A stretch of 64,000 nucleotides of DNA from an uncultured Eubacteriales bacterium (GTDB lineage Bacteria; Bacillota; Clostridia; Oscillospirales; Oscillospiraceae): the NCBI GenBank assembly GCA_900544405.1, contig UQVA01000001.1:1-64000 (forward strand), given 5' to 3'. Within the stretch, counting starts at the first letter, position 1. Each line of letters opens with the position of its first letter. Below the pieces are notes generated by a model. That model was given only the letters and a program-made list of their open reading frames with translations, ran no database searches and was not told where the DNA came from. Both the position numbers and the translations under genes were made by a program. This document shows positions 7,084-14,440 of this stretch, piece by piece.

Positions 7084-9408
7084 GTGGACAGAACGGAATT
7101 TGACCGGAAATATACCCGGCGGCTGAACCCCCAGCAGCAGGAAGCGGTCCACGCCGTGGAGGGGGCAGTCCTGCTGCTGGCGGTCCCCGGCAGCGGAAAG
7201 ACCACCGTGCTGGTGACCCGGCTGGGGTATATGCTCTGCTGCTGCGGCATCCCGGCGGATAAAATTCTGACCATGACCTACACGAAAGCGGCCACCAGGG
7301 AGATGAAGCAGCGCTTTTCGGCGCTTTTCGGACAGGATTGCCCGGAAATCCCGGAATTTCGGACGATCAACGGCGTTTCTTCCAAAATCATCGCCTATTA
7401 CGCCCGGACCCACGGCAGCGGACCGGCCTTCACGCTGATGGAGGACGAAGGGCGGCTTTCCAAGCTGGTGGCGGACCTGTACCGGGAACTGAACGGGGAA
7501 TTTGCCAGCCAGAACGTGACCAGAGAACTGCGCAAATGGATTACCTTTGTAAAAAACCAGATTCTGGAGGAGCAGGAGATCGCCGAGTTGGACACGGGCT
7601 TCGACCGGTTCCCGGAACTTTACAAGCAGTATAATCTGCTGCTGCGCCAGCAGCGGTGGATGGACTATGACGATCAGATGGTCTATGCCAAGACGATCCT
7701 GGAGCAATATTCGGACATTCTGGCCTATTTTCAGGAGACCTTTCCCTATACCTGCGTGGACGAATCCCAGGATACCTCTAAAATACAGCACGCCATTATT
7801 CACCTGCTGGCTCAAAAGACAGGCAATTTGTTCATGGTGGGGGACGAGGACCAGAGCATTTACGGCTTCCGGGCGGCGTACCCCGATGCCCTGATGGACT
7901 TTGAAAAGACCTATTCTGGGGCCAGGGTGCTGCTGATGGAGGAAAATTACCGCTCCACCCCGGAAATTTTGCAGTCGGCGGACCGGTTCATTCAGAAAAA
8001 TCAGGACCGGCACCCCAAGACCATCCATCCCACCCGGGCCTCCGGGGCAAATGTACATCTCATTTCGACGGTGGACCGGGCGGTCCAGTTCGGCTGGCTG
8101 GCAAAAGTGGCGGAGCAGGGCAATGACCAGACCGCCATTCTCTACCGGAATAACGACAGCGCCCTGCCTCTCATCGATCTGCTGGACCGCCGGGGCATCC
8201 CCTACCGGTGCAGACAGATGGACGACACGTTTTTCACCCACCGCATCGTGACGGACATTCTGGACATTCTGGCCTTTGCCCACGACCCCCGGAACGGGGA
8301 GATTTTCCTGCGCATTTACTATAAATTCGGCGGGGGCATTTCCCGGAAAGCGGCGGATTTTGCCTGCCAGAAAAGCAGTGCCACGGGAATGCCCATCCTG
8401 GCGGCTTTGCGGAGCTTTCCACAGCTTTCTCAGTACGCCCGGGACCATGTGCCGAATCTTATGGGGACCCTGCCGAAGCTATTGCAGGACACAGCCCTGT
8501 GCGGCCTGAACCGTATCTGGAAAGAACTGCGCTACATGGACTATGTGGAGCAGATGCAGCTGGACGCCAATAAATATGAAATTCTCTGCCTGCTGGCGGA
8601 GCAGGAACCCAGTCTGGACGCTCTGGTGGAGCGGCTGGACCGGCTGCGGGCGTTGGTGTCCGGTCCGGCACAGTCCGGCGGCGTTATTCTCTCCACGGTC
8701 CATTCCAGCAAGGGCCTGGAATATGACCGGGTGTACCTGCTGGACGTGATGGACGGAATTTTGCCTGCCCAGCCGGAACCCAAGGGTATGGAGGAAACGA
8801 AGCAATATCAGGAGGAGCGGCGGCTTTTCTATGTGGCTATGACACGGGCCAGGGACCATTTGCACCTGTTCTCCTGCCTGTGCCGCAGCGCTTCTTTTAT
8901 CAAGGAGATACAGCAGAACCTGCCGGTGGAAACACCGGAGCCGGAGGACGTGTTCGGGACGCTGCCACGGGAATTGTTCGGCAAGCGCTATCACCATGGG
9001 GAAAAGGGCTGGGGGACCGTCCTGGCCTCCTGCGAGGGGCTGTGCATGATCGCCTACCCGGATGGGACGGTGCAGTTCCTGACCGTGGGGCAGATGTATG
9101 ACCAGCGGAGCGTTGTGCGAAAAATCCCGGAAAAAACGGCGGCTCCGAAGATAAATGCAAAGCCCGTGGAGAAAAAGCCGGAGGAGAAAAAGAAACCGGA
9201 GAAAACGACCCTGAGCCCGGAAGAACGGGCCGAACTTGCTGCAAAAGCCCAGCCGGGGCGGCGGGTCAGGCACAATGCCTTCGGGCCGGGAATCGTTAAG
9301 AATTACGGGAACGGCGTGGTGACGATTCGCTTCCCGGAGTTCGGAGAAAAGAAATTTGTGCTGCTGGATGTGGTGCGCCGGGGGCTGCTGCGTTTTGACG
9401 AAGAATAG
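7084..9408 (+). CDS. UvrD/Rep-family ATP-dependent DNA helicase with C-terminal DUF3553
   Basis: A 774-residue SF1 helicase. Motif I is VPGSGKTTVL near residue 35, motif II VDESQDTS near 223, then GDEDQSIYGFR (motif III), EENYRST (motif IV) and STVHSSKGLEYD plus VAMTRARDHL (V/VI). It is somewhat larger than minimal UvrD-like proteins because of an acidic/basic linker (KPVEKKPEEKKKPEK) and a final GRRVRHNAFGPGIVKNYGNG module, the DUF3553/Tudor-like tail found on PcrA-type helicases that touch RNA polymerase. GTG start with GGAAGGAG upstream. It is probably cotranscribed with the repair genes before it. Confidence 0.95.
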   Translation: MDRTEFDRKYTRRLNPQQQEAVHAVEGAVLLLAVPGSGKTTVLVTRLGYMLCCCGIPADKILTMTYTKAATREMKQRFSALFGQDCPEIPEFRTINGVSSKIIAYYARTHGSGPAFTLMEDEGRLSKLVADLYRELNGEFASQNVTRELRKWITFVKNQILEEQEIAELDTGFDRFPELYKQYNLLLRQQRWMDYDDQMVYAKTILEQYSDILAYFQETFPYTCVDESQDTSKIQHAIIHLLAQKTGNLFMVGDEDQSIYGFRAAYPDALMDFEKTYSGARVLLMEENYRSTPEILQSADRFIQKNQDRHPKTIHPTRASGANVHLISTVDRAVQFGWLAKVAEQGNDQTAILYRNNDSALPLIDLLDRRGIPYRCRQMDDTFFTHRIVTDILDILAFAHDPRNGEIFLRIYYKFGGGISRKAADFACQKSSATGMPILAALRSFPQLSQYARDHVPNLMGTLPKLLQDTALCGLNRIWKELRYMDYVEQMQLDANKYEILCLLAEQEPSLDALVERLDRLRALVSGPAQSGGVILSTVHSSKGLEYDRVYLLDVMDGILPAQPEPKGMEETKQYQEERRLFYVAMTRARDHLHLFSCLCRSASFIKEIQQNLPVETPEPEDVFGTLPRELFGKRYHHGEKGWGTVLASCEGLCMIAYPDGTVQFLTVGQMYDQRSVVRKIPEKTAAPKINAKPVEKKPEEKKKPEKTTLSPEERAELAAKAQPGRRVRHNAFGPGIVKNYGNGVVTIRFPEFGEKKFVLLDVVRRGLLRFDEE

Positions 9409-9418
9409 GAGAAAGACA

Positions 9419-9868
9419 ATGAGCAGAACGGAAAATGTAGAGCTGACCGTGGTGTGCATGCTGGAGGACGGCGACAAAATTTTGCTGCAGGACCGGGTGA
9501 AGACCGACTGGCACGGCTATGCCCTGCCGGGGGGCCATGTGGAAAAAGACGAGTCCTTCCTGGATGCGGTAAAGCGGGAAATGAAGGAGGAGACCGGCCT
9601 GGAGATCCGAAACCCCAGGCTGGTGGGCCTGAAGCAGTTCCCCATCGACAATGGCCGGTATCTGGTTGTTTTGTTCAAGGCCACGGAGTGGTCCGGGGAA
9701 CTGACCTCCTCGGAGGAGGGGAAGATGGAGTGGGTGGAATATGCCCGCCTGCCGGAGCTGGACACCGTGGCGGACCTGGAAGAAATGCTGAGAATGATGA
9801 ATTCTCCGGACCTGACGGAGCTCCGGTATGTGCCAAATGGGGACAATTGGATCGCCGTCATTCAATAA
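9419..9868 (+). CDS. Nudix hydrolase (8-oxo-dGTPase/MutT-like)
   Basis: A 149-residue Nudix protein with a complete Nudix box GHVEKDESFLDAVKREMKEE (GX5EX7REUXEEXGU). Enzymes with this box hydrolyse nucleoside diphosphates linked to another moiety, often oxidised dNTPs. The context after alkylation repair and a helicase supports pool sanitation, but the substrate cannot be read from sequence. The frame is open upstream into the helicase gene; the ATG at 9419 with AGGAGAAAG before it gives a normal N-terminus. Confidence 0.88.
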   Translation: MSRTENVELTVVCMLEDGDKILLQDRVKTDWHGYALPGGHVEKDESFLDAVKREMKEETGLEIRNPRLVGLKQFPIDNGRYLVVLFKATEWSGELTSSEEGKMEWVEYARLPELDTVADLEEMLRMMNSPDLTELRYVPNGDNWIAVIQ

Positions 9869-9882
9869 AAGATCATAAAAAA

Positions 9883-9912
9883 CAGGAGCCTTCGTATAAG
9901 CGAAGGCTCCTG
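9883..9912. terminator. Bidirectional terminator between converging genes
   Basis: A perfect 12-bp stem CAGGAGCCTTCG with a 6-base loop, A-rich on the left and T-rich on the right, so it can serve both the Nudix gene and the minus-strand sirtuin cluster that ends at 9921. Confidence 0.85.
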
Positions 9913-9920
9913 CTGCTGTT

Positions 9921-10787
9921 TTAGAGTGTCTGCAGAACACTGCCGATGTCGGCGTCAATGCAGATGGACTGCTTTTCAATTTCCTCCGGACACACCGCTT
10001 GCCCATGATTGATGCAGGCGTAAATGGCATTTGGATTTTTCACCGTCATGCGCCAGAAGGGGTATTTGATGATAACCGGGGTGTTATAGCCCACGCCCAA
10101 TTCCAGAAAGAGAATTTTTTCGCCTGCACGGGTGCGGAGGAAATTTTCGTATCGCTCTGCCGCCCGGTGCCAGCCCTCGTCCTCCACAAAAGAATCGTCG
10201 GCACGGAGGTTCATGGTCAGCGGCCTGCCGCAATGGGGGCAGACAGGGAGCAATTCCGTGGGGACTTTTCCATTCACCTGCCGCCGGACCATTTCCCGAA
10301 CGACTGCCTCGTTGTCAAAGGTCTCCTGGCAGCACGGCCCGCTGCACTGGAACAGGCCGTAATCGCCCTGGGTGTAGAACAGGCGCTTTTTGTCGAATCC
10401 GGCCTTCTGGAAGCAGTGGTCCACGTTTGTTGTAATGACGAAATAGTCCTTACCGGCCACCAGCTTCAGAAGGTCCCCATAGACCGGCTTGGGGGCATCC
10501 TGATAGCGGTTCAGGAAAATATACCGGCTCCAATAGGCCCAATACTCTTCTTGGGTGGGATAGGGGTAAAACCCGCCGGAATACATATCCGAAAAGCCGT
10601 ATTTCTCTGCAAAATCCGAGAAATTTTGCTCAAAACGCTCCCCGTTGTAGGTGAAGCCCGCCGAGGCGGACAGACCAGCCCCGGCACCAATTACAACGGA
10701 GTCACAGTCCTGCAAAGCTGTCCGCAGTCGTTCAATCTGCTCAGAGCAGCTTTTCGTAGATGGCTTTGTCCAAATCCTTGAAAACAT
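9921..10787 (-). CDS. SirTM-class (macrodomain-linked) sirtuin, ADP-ribosyltransferase-like
   Basis: A 288-residue Sir2-fold protein. NAD-binding GAGAGLSASAGF lies at residues 34-45. Where deacetylase sirtuins have the catalytic histidine, this one has TQGDYG with Gln140; with Asn121 (TTNVDH) and Arg195 it reproduces, at a constant offset, the Asn/Gln/Arg set described for class M sirtuins (SirTM), which mono-ADP-ribosylate proteins. Zinc cysteines are CSGPCC and CPHC. It overlaps the macrodomain gene by 47 bases and has its own GAAGGTG site, so the two are translationally linked. Known SirTMs act on a lipoylated GcvH-like carrier, but no gcvH or lplA lies nearby, so the target here is unknown. 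Confidence 0.93.
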   Translation of the reverse strand: MFSRIWTKPSTKSCSEQIERLRTALQDCDSVVIGAGAGLSASAGFTYNGERFEQNFSDFAEKYGFSDMYSGGFYPYPTQEEYWAYWSRYIFLNRYQDAPKPVYGDLLKLVAGKDYFVITTNVDHCFQKAGFDKKRLFYTQGDYGLFQCSGPCCQETFDNEAVVREMVRRQVNGKVPTELLPVCPHCGRPLTMNLRADDSFVEDEGWHRAAERYENFLRTRAGEKILFLELGVGYNTPVIIKYPFWRMTVKNPNAIYACINHGQAVCPEEIEKQSICIDADIGSVLQTL

Positions 10788-11511
10788 TGAAAATCACCTT
10801 CTTGACACTGGTTTGCTTTTTGAGAAATTCTTTGACTGTCGCTACTGCAATCTCTGCCGCCAGCTCGTTGGGGAAATGAAATTCGCCGGTGGAAATGCAG
10901 CAGAACGCCACGCTTTCCAACCCATTTTCTGCCGCCAGTTCCAGACAGGAGCGGTAGCAGGAGGCCAGCAGGTCCTCGTCCTCCTGCGTAACCCGCCCGC
11001 TGATGATGGGTCCCACGGTGTGCAGCACATACCGGCAGGGAAGATCAAACGCCGGGGTGATTTTCGCCCGACCGGTGGGTTCCGGATAGCCCTGCCGCTC
11101 CATCAATTCCGCACAGGCATGGCGCAATTCTACGCCTGCATAGGTGTGAATGGCATTGTCGATACAGCGGTGATTGGGCACATAGCAGCCGGTGAGGCCG
11201 GAATTGGCGGCATTGACGATGGCATCGCACCGGAGCGTGGTAATATCCCCCTGCCAGAGGTACAGCCCCGGCTGAATGGGGGACAGGTCCGAAATGTCGG
11301 TAATGCCCTTTGCGGCGGTTTCGACTTGGAGATATTCGTCCTGGACTTGCAGAAAGTCAGCGCCGACGGGCTGGGGCCTGCGGACGTTCATCAGCCCACG
11401 GAGTAAGATCTTCTGCCGCTCAGAGTCCGCCGGGATGATCTGCTTCTGGCAGGAGGGGCGTTCGTTCAGCAGAGATCGAATTAAAAATAACCGCTTTTCG
11501 CTTTGATTCAT
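10741..11511 (-). CDS. Zinc-containing macrodomain, protein ADP-ribose hydrolase
   Basis: A 256-residue macrodomain protein. The core has CDAIVNAANSGLTGC followed by the VPNHRCIDNAIH segment whose Cys/His/Cys set binds zinc in the Zn-Macro subclass, and ISTGEFHFPNELAA for the phosphate loop. Zn-Macro enzymes remove mono-ADP-ribose placed by the partner SirTM. About 70 N-terminal residues precede the macrodomain, which is usual for this subclass. It starts four bases inside the end of the flavin/Fe-S gene (ATGA overlap) and ends inside the sirtuin gene, so it is a tightly coupled reversal partner. Confidence 0.93.
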   Translation of the reverse strand: MNQSEKRLFLIRSLLNERPSCQKQIIPADSERQKILLRGLMNVRRPQPVGADFLQVQDEYLQVETAAKGITDISDLSPIQPGLYLWQGDITTLRCDAIVNAANSGLTGCYVPNHRCIDNAIHTYAGVELRHACAELMERQGYPEPTGRAKITPAFDLPCRYVLHTVGPIISGRVTQEDEDLLASCYRSCLELAAENGLESVAFCCISTGEFHFPNELAAEIAVATVKEFLKKQTSVKKVIFNVFKDLDKAIYEKLL

Positions 11512-12113
11512 TGCTTTTCCACCGCCTTTACCGGACAGTTTTCATAGCACGCCCCGCAATGGAGGCAATGCTCCGGCTGAATGGTGTATTGTTCGCCGGG
11601 AACAATGCACTTCTGCGGGCAGTGGTTCAGACAGGTGCCGCAGCCGATGCAGCCATCGGTGATACGATAGCCCTTTTTCTCGGCTTCCGCCCGCCCAACC
11701 GTATAAACCTCACGGAAGATAGGCTTCACGCCCAGGTTGAAGTATTCCACGGTGAAGTCCCGGAGTTCAAAAATGATGCCGATGTTCCGGGTGTCTCCGG
11801 GATATACATTCGCAAGATACGGCTGTTCCGCAAAGATCGTATGGATTTTTTCCTCCTGCTTTTCCGCAGGCACCGCCTTGCCGGACAGTCGGATCATTTC
11901 CTTGAACCGGGTATAAGCGAGGATCTGCACCCGTCCGTCGGTCAGCAGCTCGTCGCAGAATGCCTTACCCCTTGCCGTGAAGAAATACAGAGAATCCGGC
12001 TCATAGTGAATGGCGCTGATGCAGCGAATCTGCGGTGCACCGTTTTTATCTACGGTGGCGAAGGACAGCACTCCGCAGAGCTTCAATTTTTCCAAACAGA
12101 TTTGTGCGTTCAT
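11508..12113 (-). CDS. Pyridoxamine-5'-phosphate-oxidase-like flavin protein fused to 2[4Fe-4S] ferredoxin
   Basis: A 201-residue fusion. Residues 1-130 form a split-barrel FMN-binding PNPOx-like domain (GVLSFATVDKNGAPQIRCIS near the start); the C-terminus has two CxxCxxCxxxCP clusters, CIGCGTCLNHCP and CLHCGACYENCP. Such fusions shuttle electrons between flavin and ferredoxin-type clusters. The ATG at 12113 is preceded by GGGAGGTG; a longer open frame upstream looks non-natural. Both ends overlap neighbours by four bases. As an electron-transfer protein beside a radical SAM enzyme it could reduce the SAM cluster, or feed the nitroreductase-like product; both are inference. Confidence 0.85.
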   Translation of the reverse strand: MNAQICLEKLKLCGVLSFATVDKNGAPQIRCISAIHYEPDSLYFFTARGKAFCDELLTDGRVQILAYTRFKEMIRLSGKAVPAEKQEEKIHTIFAEQPYLANVYPGDTRNIGIIFELRDFTVEYFNLGVKPIFREVYTVGRAEAEKKGYRITDGCIGCGTCLNHCPQKCIVPGEQYTIQPEHCLHCGACYENCPVKAVEKQ

Positions 12114-12340
12114 TTTGCAGCACCTCCCATGCGGATCACGCGCCCCTCTTTTCTCGGCTTCGGGGTGGGGTGCGTGTCGCCCTCTTTGGCGTAGCCCAAA
12201 AGAAGCTGCATGACGGCATAGCGGTCGGTGGGAATGTTCCACTGCCGCGAAATTTGCTGCAAGGCGGCTTCTTCCATTTGCTTCGGCTCAAACCGCCGAA
12301 TGGAACGGCGGTGCAGGATGGTTTCAAAAATATCAGGCAT
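12110..12340 (-). pseudogene. Nitroreductase remnant with large in-frame internal deletion
   Basis: Only 76 residues where nitroreductases have 160-190. The first 30 (MPDIFETILHRRSIRRFEPK then QMEEAALQQI) are a textbook nitroreductase N-terminus with the FMN-binding RRSIR, and the last 40 (NIPTDRYAVMQLLLGYAKEG and the PTPKPRK tail) are a textbook C-terminus. About 100 middle codons are gone without breaking the frame, so ribosome flow from radical SAM (8-base overlap) into the next gene (ATGA overlap) is kept. It is almost surely inactive as a flavin enzyme. A deliberately minimised protein is less likely. Confidence 0.8.
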
Positions 12341-13376
12341 CGATCTTTACCTCCTTCCAACACTGCGGGTCGGCGGCATAGAAATTCCCGCCCTTGCCGC
12401 TGGCCACAGCAGGGCAGCCCCGGCAGAATGCCAGCAGCTCGCATTTGCTGCACTTCTCAAATTTCGTGTAGTCCCGGTAGCGTTCCATCTGGCACACCCA
12501 GACATCCGCCAGCTGATCGGTGAACACATTGGCCACCTTGCTGTTCTGCACCCGGCGGCAAGCATACACATCCCCGGTGGGGAGGATCGTCAGGTGGCAG
12601 TTGCCGCAGTTGCAGCCGCCGTAGATGATGCCCTCCTCCACGGTTTCGGGGATTTTGAATGCCCCGGTTTCGTACTCATACAGCGTCCACAGATGGTCTT
12701 TCTTATTGAAGTAGGTCTGGCAGCCTGCGGCCTCATATTCCTTGAATTTCTTGTCGCAGTCATCGAGCAGCTTGCGGTAGCGCAGCGGCTCGATGCCCAC
12801 ATCCTTTTCCTCGCTGGTGGGGCAGTAACGGGCGAAGGCAAAGACATTCACACCTGCTGCCACAACAGCGTCGATGATGCCGGGGACCTCGTCAATGTTC
12901 ATGCCGGAAACGGTGGTCATCACCACGGAGCGAATGCCCGCCCGATTGATGCAGCCGATCTTCTCCAACGTAATATCAAAGCTGCCGGGCTTGCGGAACC
13001 AGTCGTGGGTTTCACGCAGGCCGTCAATGGAAAGCTGATATTTTTCGCAGCCGTAGTCTTTCAGGCGGCGGCAGACTTCATCCGTCAGGTGGAAGGGGTT
13101 GCCCAGAATGGTGAAGGGGGTGTGGTGTTCCTTCATCAGTCCCAGCAGCTTCCAGAAATCCGGGTGCAGAATGGGGTCGCCGCCGGTGATGTAGAAATAC
13201 GGCAGACGGTCATAGACCTGGCAGAAGTCCAGGCAGTTGTAGAAGGTGTCCTGCATTTGCTGCCAGGACATTGCATCCAGCTTCTTGTTGCAGTTTTCAG
13301 AGAAAATGTAGCAGTGCTTGCACCGCTGGTCGCATTCATCGGTGATATGCCACTGGAAAGAAAAATACTGTTTCAT
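12333..13376 (-). CDS. Radical SAM/SPASM peptide-modifying enzyme
   Basis: A 347-residue radical SAM enzyme. The SAM cluster motif is CDQRCKHC at residues 15-22, GGDPILHPDF follows, and the C-terminus holds SPASM-type cysteines (NCGNCHLTILPTGDVYAC, then CSKCELLAFCRGCP). SPASM enzymes usually modify ribosomal peptides, and the gene directly upstream encodes a Cys-rich ACG-repeat peptide, matching the ACGX-type peptide/radical SAM pairing known in Clostridia. The ATG at 13376 has GGAGG six bases upstream; the longer frame from 13619 is not natural. It starts 206 bases after the peptide gene, behind a hairpin. Confidence 0.9.
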   Translation of the reverse strand: MKQYFSFQWHITDECDQRCKHCYIFSENCNKKLDAMSWQQMQDTFYNCLDFCQVYDRLPYFYITGGDPILHPDFWKLLGLMKEHHTPFTILGNPFHLTDEVCRRLKDYGCEKYQLSIDGLRETHDWFRKPGSFDITLEKIGCINRAGIRSVVMTTVSGMNIDEVPGIIDAVVAAGVNVFAFARYCPTSEEKDVGIEPLRYRKLLDDCDKKFKEYEAAGCQTYFNKKDHLWTLYEYETGAFKIPETVEEGIIYGGCNCGNCHLTILPTGDVYACRRVQNSKVANVFTDQLADVWVCQMERYRDYTKFEKCSKCELLAFCRGCPAVASGKGGNFYAADPQCWKEVKIDA

Positions 13377-13546
13377 GGGATCCTCCTTGTTGTGATGGGA
13401 CGCATTTCCGAAAGCGTAACCGCCGTTGCCCTCTCGGAAATACGCCCCAAGATCGTTTTCTTGGAGCGTACTTCGTCGCCACAAGCTCCATATCATGCGG
13501 TTCCGCGTAAACGCGAAACCTGATTCATTCCGCTGTGACTCATCCT

Positions 13547-13572
13547 CCCACAAAATCCTGCGATTTTGTGGG
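13547..13572 (-). terminator. Hairpin between peptide gene and radical SAM gene
   Basis: Perfect 11-bp stem CCCACAAAATC with a 4-base loop, 11 bases after the peptide stop codon and before the radical SAM start. It lacks a long T-run, so it may be a leaky terminator or RNA-stabilising hairpin giving more peptide than enzyme, as is common in modified-peptide operons. A second imperfect inverted repeat (GCATTTCCGA with TCGGAAATAC, about 13400-13445) lies between it and the enzyme gene. Confidence 0.65.
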
Positions 13573-13582
13573 AACCCTGCCT

Positions 13583-13873
13583 TTACTGCTTGTCGCCAGC
13601 GCCGCAGGCAGTGCCGCAAGCGGCAGGCTTCTCAGCGGGCTTATCGCCGGCACCGCAGGCAGAGCCGCAAGCAGCAGGCTTCTCGGTGGGCTTGTCGCCA
13701 GCGCCGCAGGCGGAGCCGCAAGCGGCGGGCTTCTCAGCGGGCTTGTCACCGGCGCCACAGGCGGAGCCGCAAGCAGCGGGCTTCTCGGCGGGCTTGTCAC
13801 CGGCACCACAGGCAGTTGCGGGAGCAGTGGTCTCCGCCTTCTTGTTCCAGCCAAAGAGATGAGAAAGTGCCAT
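13583..13873 (-). CDS. ACGX-type Cys-rich repeat peptide (radical SAM substrate)
   Basis: A 96-residue peptide: a short leader MALSHLFGWNKKAETTAPAT followed by nearly identical 17-residue repeats of the form ACGSACGAGDKPAEKPA, five ACGAGDK units in all. It has nine cysteines, almost no hydrophobic residues after the leader, and Lys/Glu/Pro-rich linkers. The DNA shows the same 51-base periodicity. It resembles the ACG-repeat peptides paired with radical SAM/SPASM enzymes, where repeated Cys sites are thought to be modified. GGAGG lies nine bases before the ATG. Modification chemistry and biological role are not known from sequence. Confidence 0.88.
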   Translation of the reverse strand: MALSHLFGWNKKAETTAPATACGAGDKPAEKPAACGSACGAGDKPAEKPAACGSACGAGDKPTEKPAACGSACGAGDKPAEKPAACGTACGAGDKQ

Positions 13874-13926
13874 AATGAATTACCTCCGAATCAAGTTCTC
13901 AGTGGGCTTTGCCCTCTGTGCTTCTT

Positions 13927-13954
13927 ATTTTACTCGGAATTTCCGGCGGCACAA
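13927..13954 (-). promoter_or_regulatory. Candidate promoter of the peptide/radical SAM/SirTM cluster
   Basis: Minus-strand TTGTGC at 13949-13954, 16-base spacer, TAAAAT at 13927-13932, about 54 bases before the peptide ATG. Confidence 0.55.
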
Positions 13955-13976
13955 GTACGCACAATTTTATTACATC

Positions 13977-13992
13977 GTCACCTTTTGGTGAC
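13977..13992. promoter_or_regulatory. Palindrome between divergent peptide and HxlR genes
   Basis: GTCACCTTTTGGTGAC, a perfect 6+4+6 palindrome, lies just upstream of both divergent promoters. Its placement suggests an operator for the HxlR-type regulator encoded to the right. Inference from position. Confidence 0.5.
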
Positions 13993-14015
13993 TTTTGGAG
14001 AGCCGGAATTGCCCC

Positions 14016-14044
14016 TTGCAATTCTAAGCGTGCTGCACTATAAT
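14016..14044 (+). promoter_or_regulatory. hxlR-type gene promoter
   Basis: TTGCAA at 14016-14021, 17-base spacer, TATAAT at 14039-14044, 33 bases before the regulator ATG. Confidence 0.8.
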
Positions 14045-14076
14045 ATGAATGTAACATATGAAAAGAGGTGCTGTAT

Positions 14077-14424
14077 ATGCTGACCAAAGAAGAACTCCCT
14101 GCCTGCCCGGTAGCCACCACCGTCCAGATGATCGGCAGCAAATGGAAGCTGCTGATCATGCGAAACCTGCTGGCTCGTCCGTGGCGGTTCAATGAACTGA
14201 AAAAGGACTTGGAGGGAATCAGCCAGAAGGTACTGACGGACAGCCTGCGCTCCATGGAGGCCGACGGGATCATCACCCGCACCGTCTATCCCGAAGTCCC
14301 GCCCAGGGTGGAATATGCCCTCTCGGAATTGGGGGAGTCCATGCGGCCCATTATGAAGGCTATGGAGGTCTGGGGCGCAGCTTACAAGGCCCAGTTCGGA
14401 GCGGACGGCGGGGAGGGCGCATAA
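14077..14424 (+). CDS. HxlR-family winged-helix regulator
   Basis: A 115-residue HxlR/MarR-like repressor with the family signatures CPV near the N-terminus, IGSKWKLLIMRNLL, RFNELKKDLEGISQKVLTDS and the wing VEYALSELG. HxlR proteins often sense thiol-reactive or aldehyde stress through the N-terminal cysteine, here in PACPV. AGAGGTG precedes the ATG at 14077; a GTG at 14068 in the ribosome site is less likely. It diverges from the peptide/radical SAM/SirTM cluster across a 200-base interval with a palindrome, so it probably regulates that cluster. Confidence 0.9.
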   Translation: MLTKEELPACPVATTVQMIGSKWKLLIMRNLLARPWRFNELKKDLEGISQKVLTDSLRSMEADGIITRTVYPEVPPRVEYALSELGESMRPIMKAMEVWGAAYKAQFGADGGEGA

Positions 14425-14440
14425 AATTGCCTTCACGTTT

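Noticed and set aside
7063..8448. 461-residue open frame antisense to the helicase gene
   Set aside because: The helicase motifs on the plus strand are unambiguous; the antisense product has no motif.
13583..13820. Regular 51-base repeats, CRISPR-like at first sight
   Set aside because: The units are contiguous without variable spacers and translate in one frame into the ACG repeat peptide.
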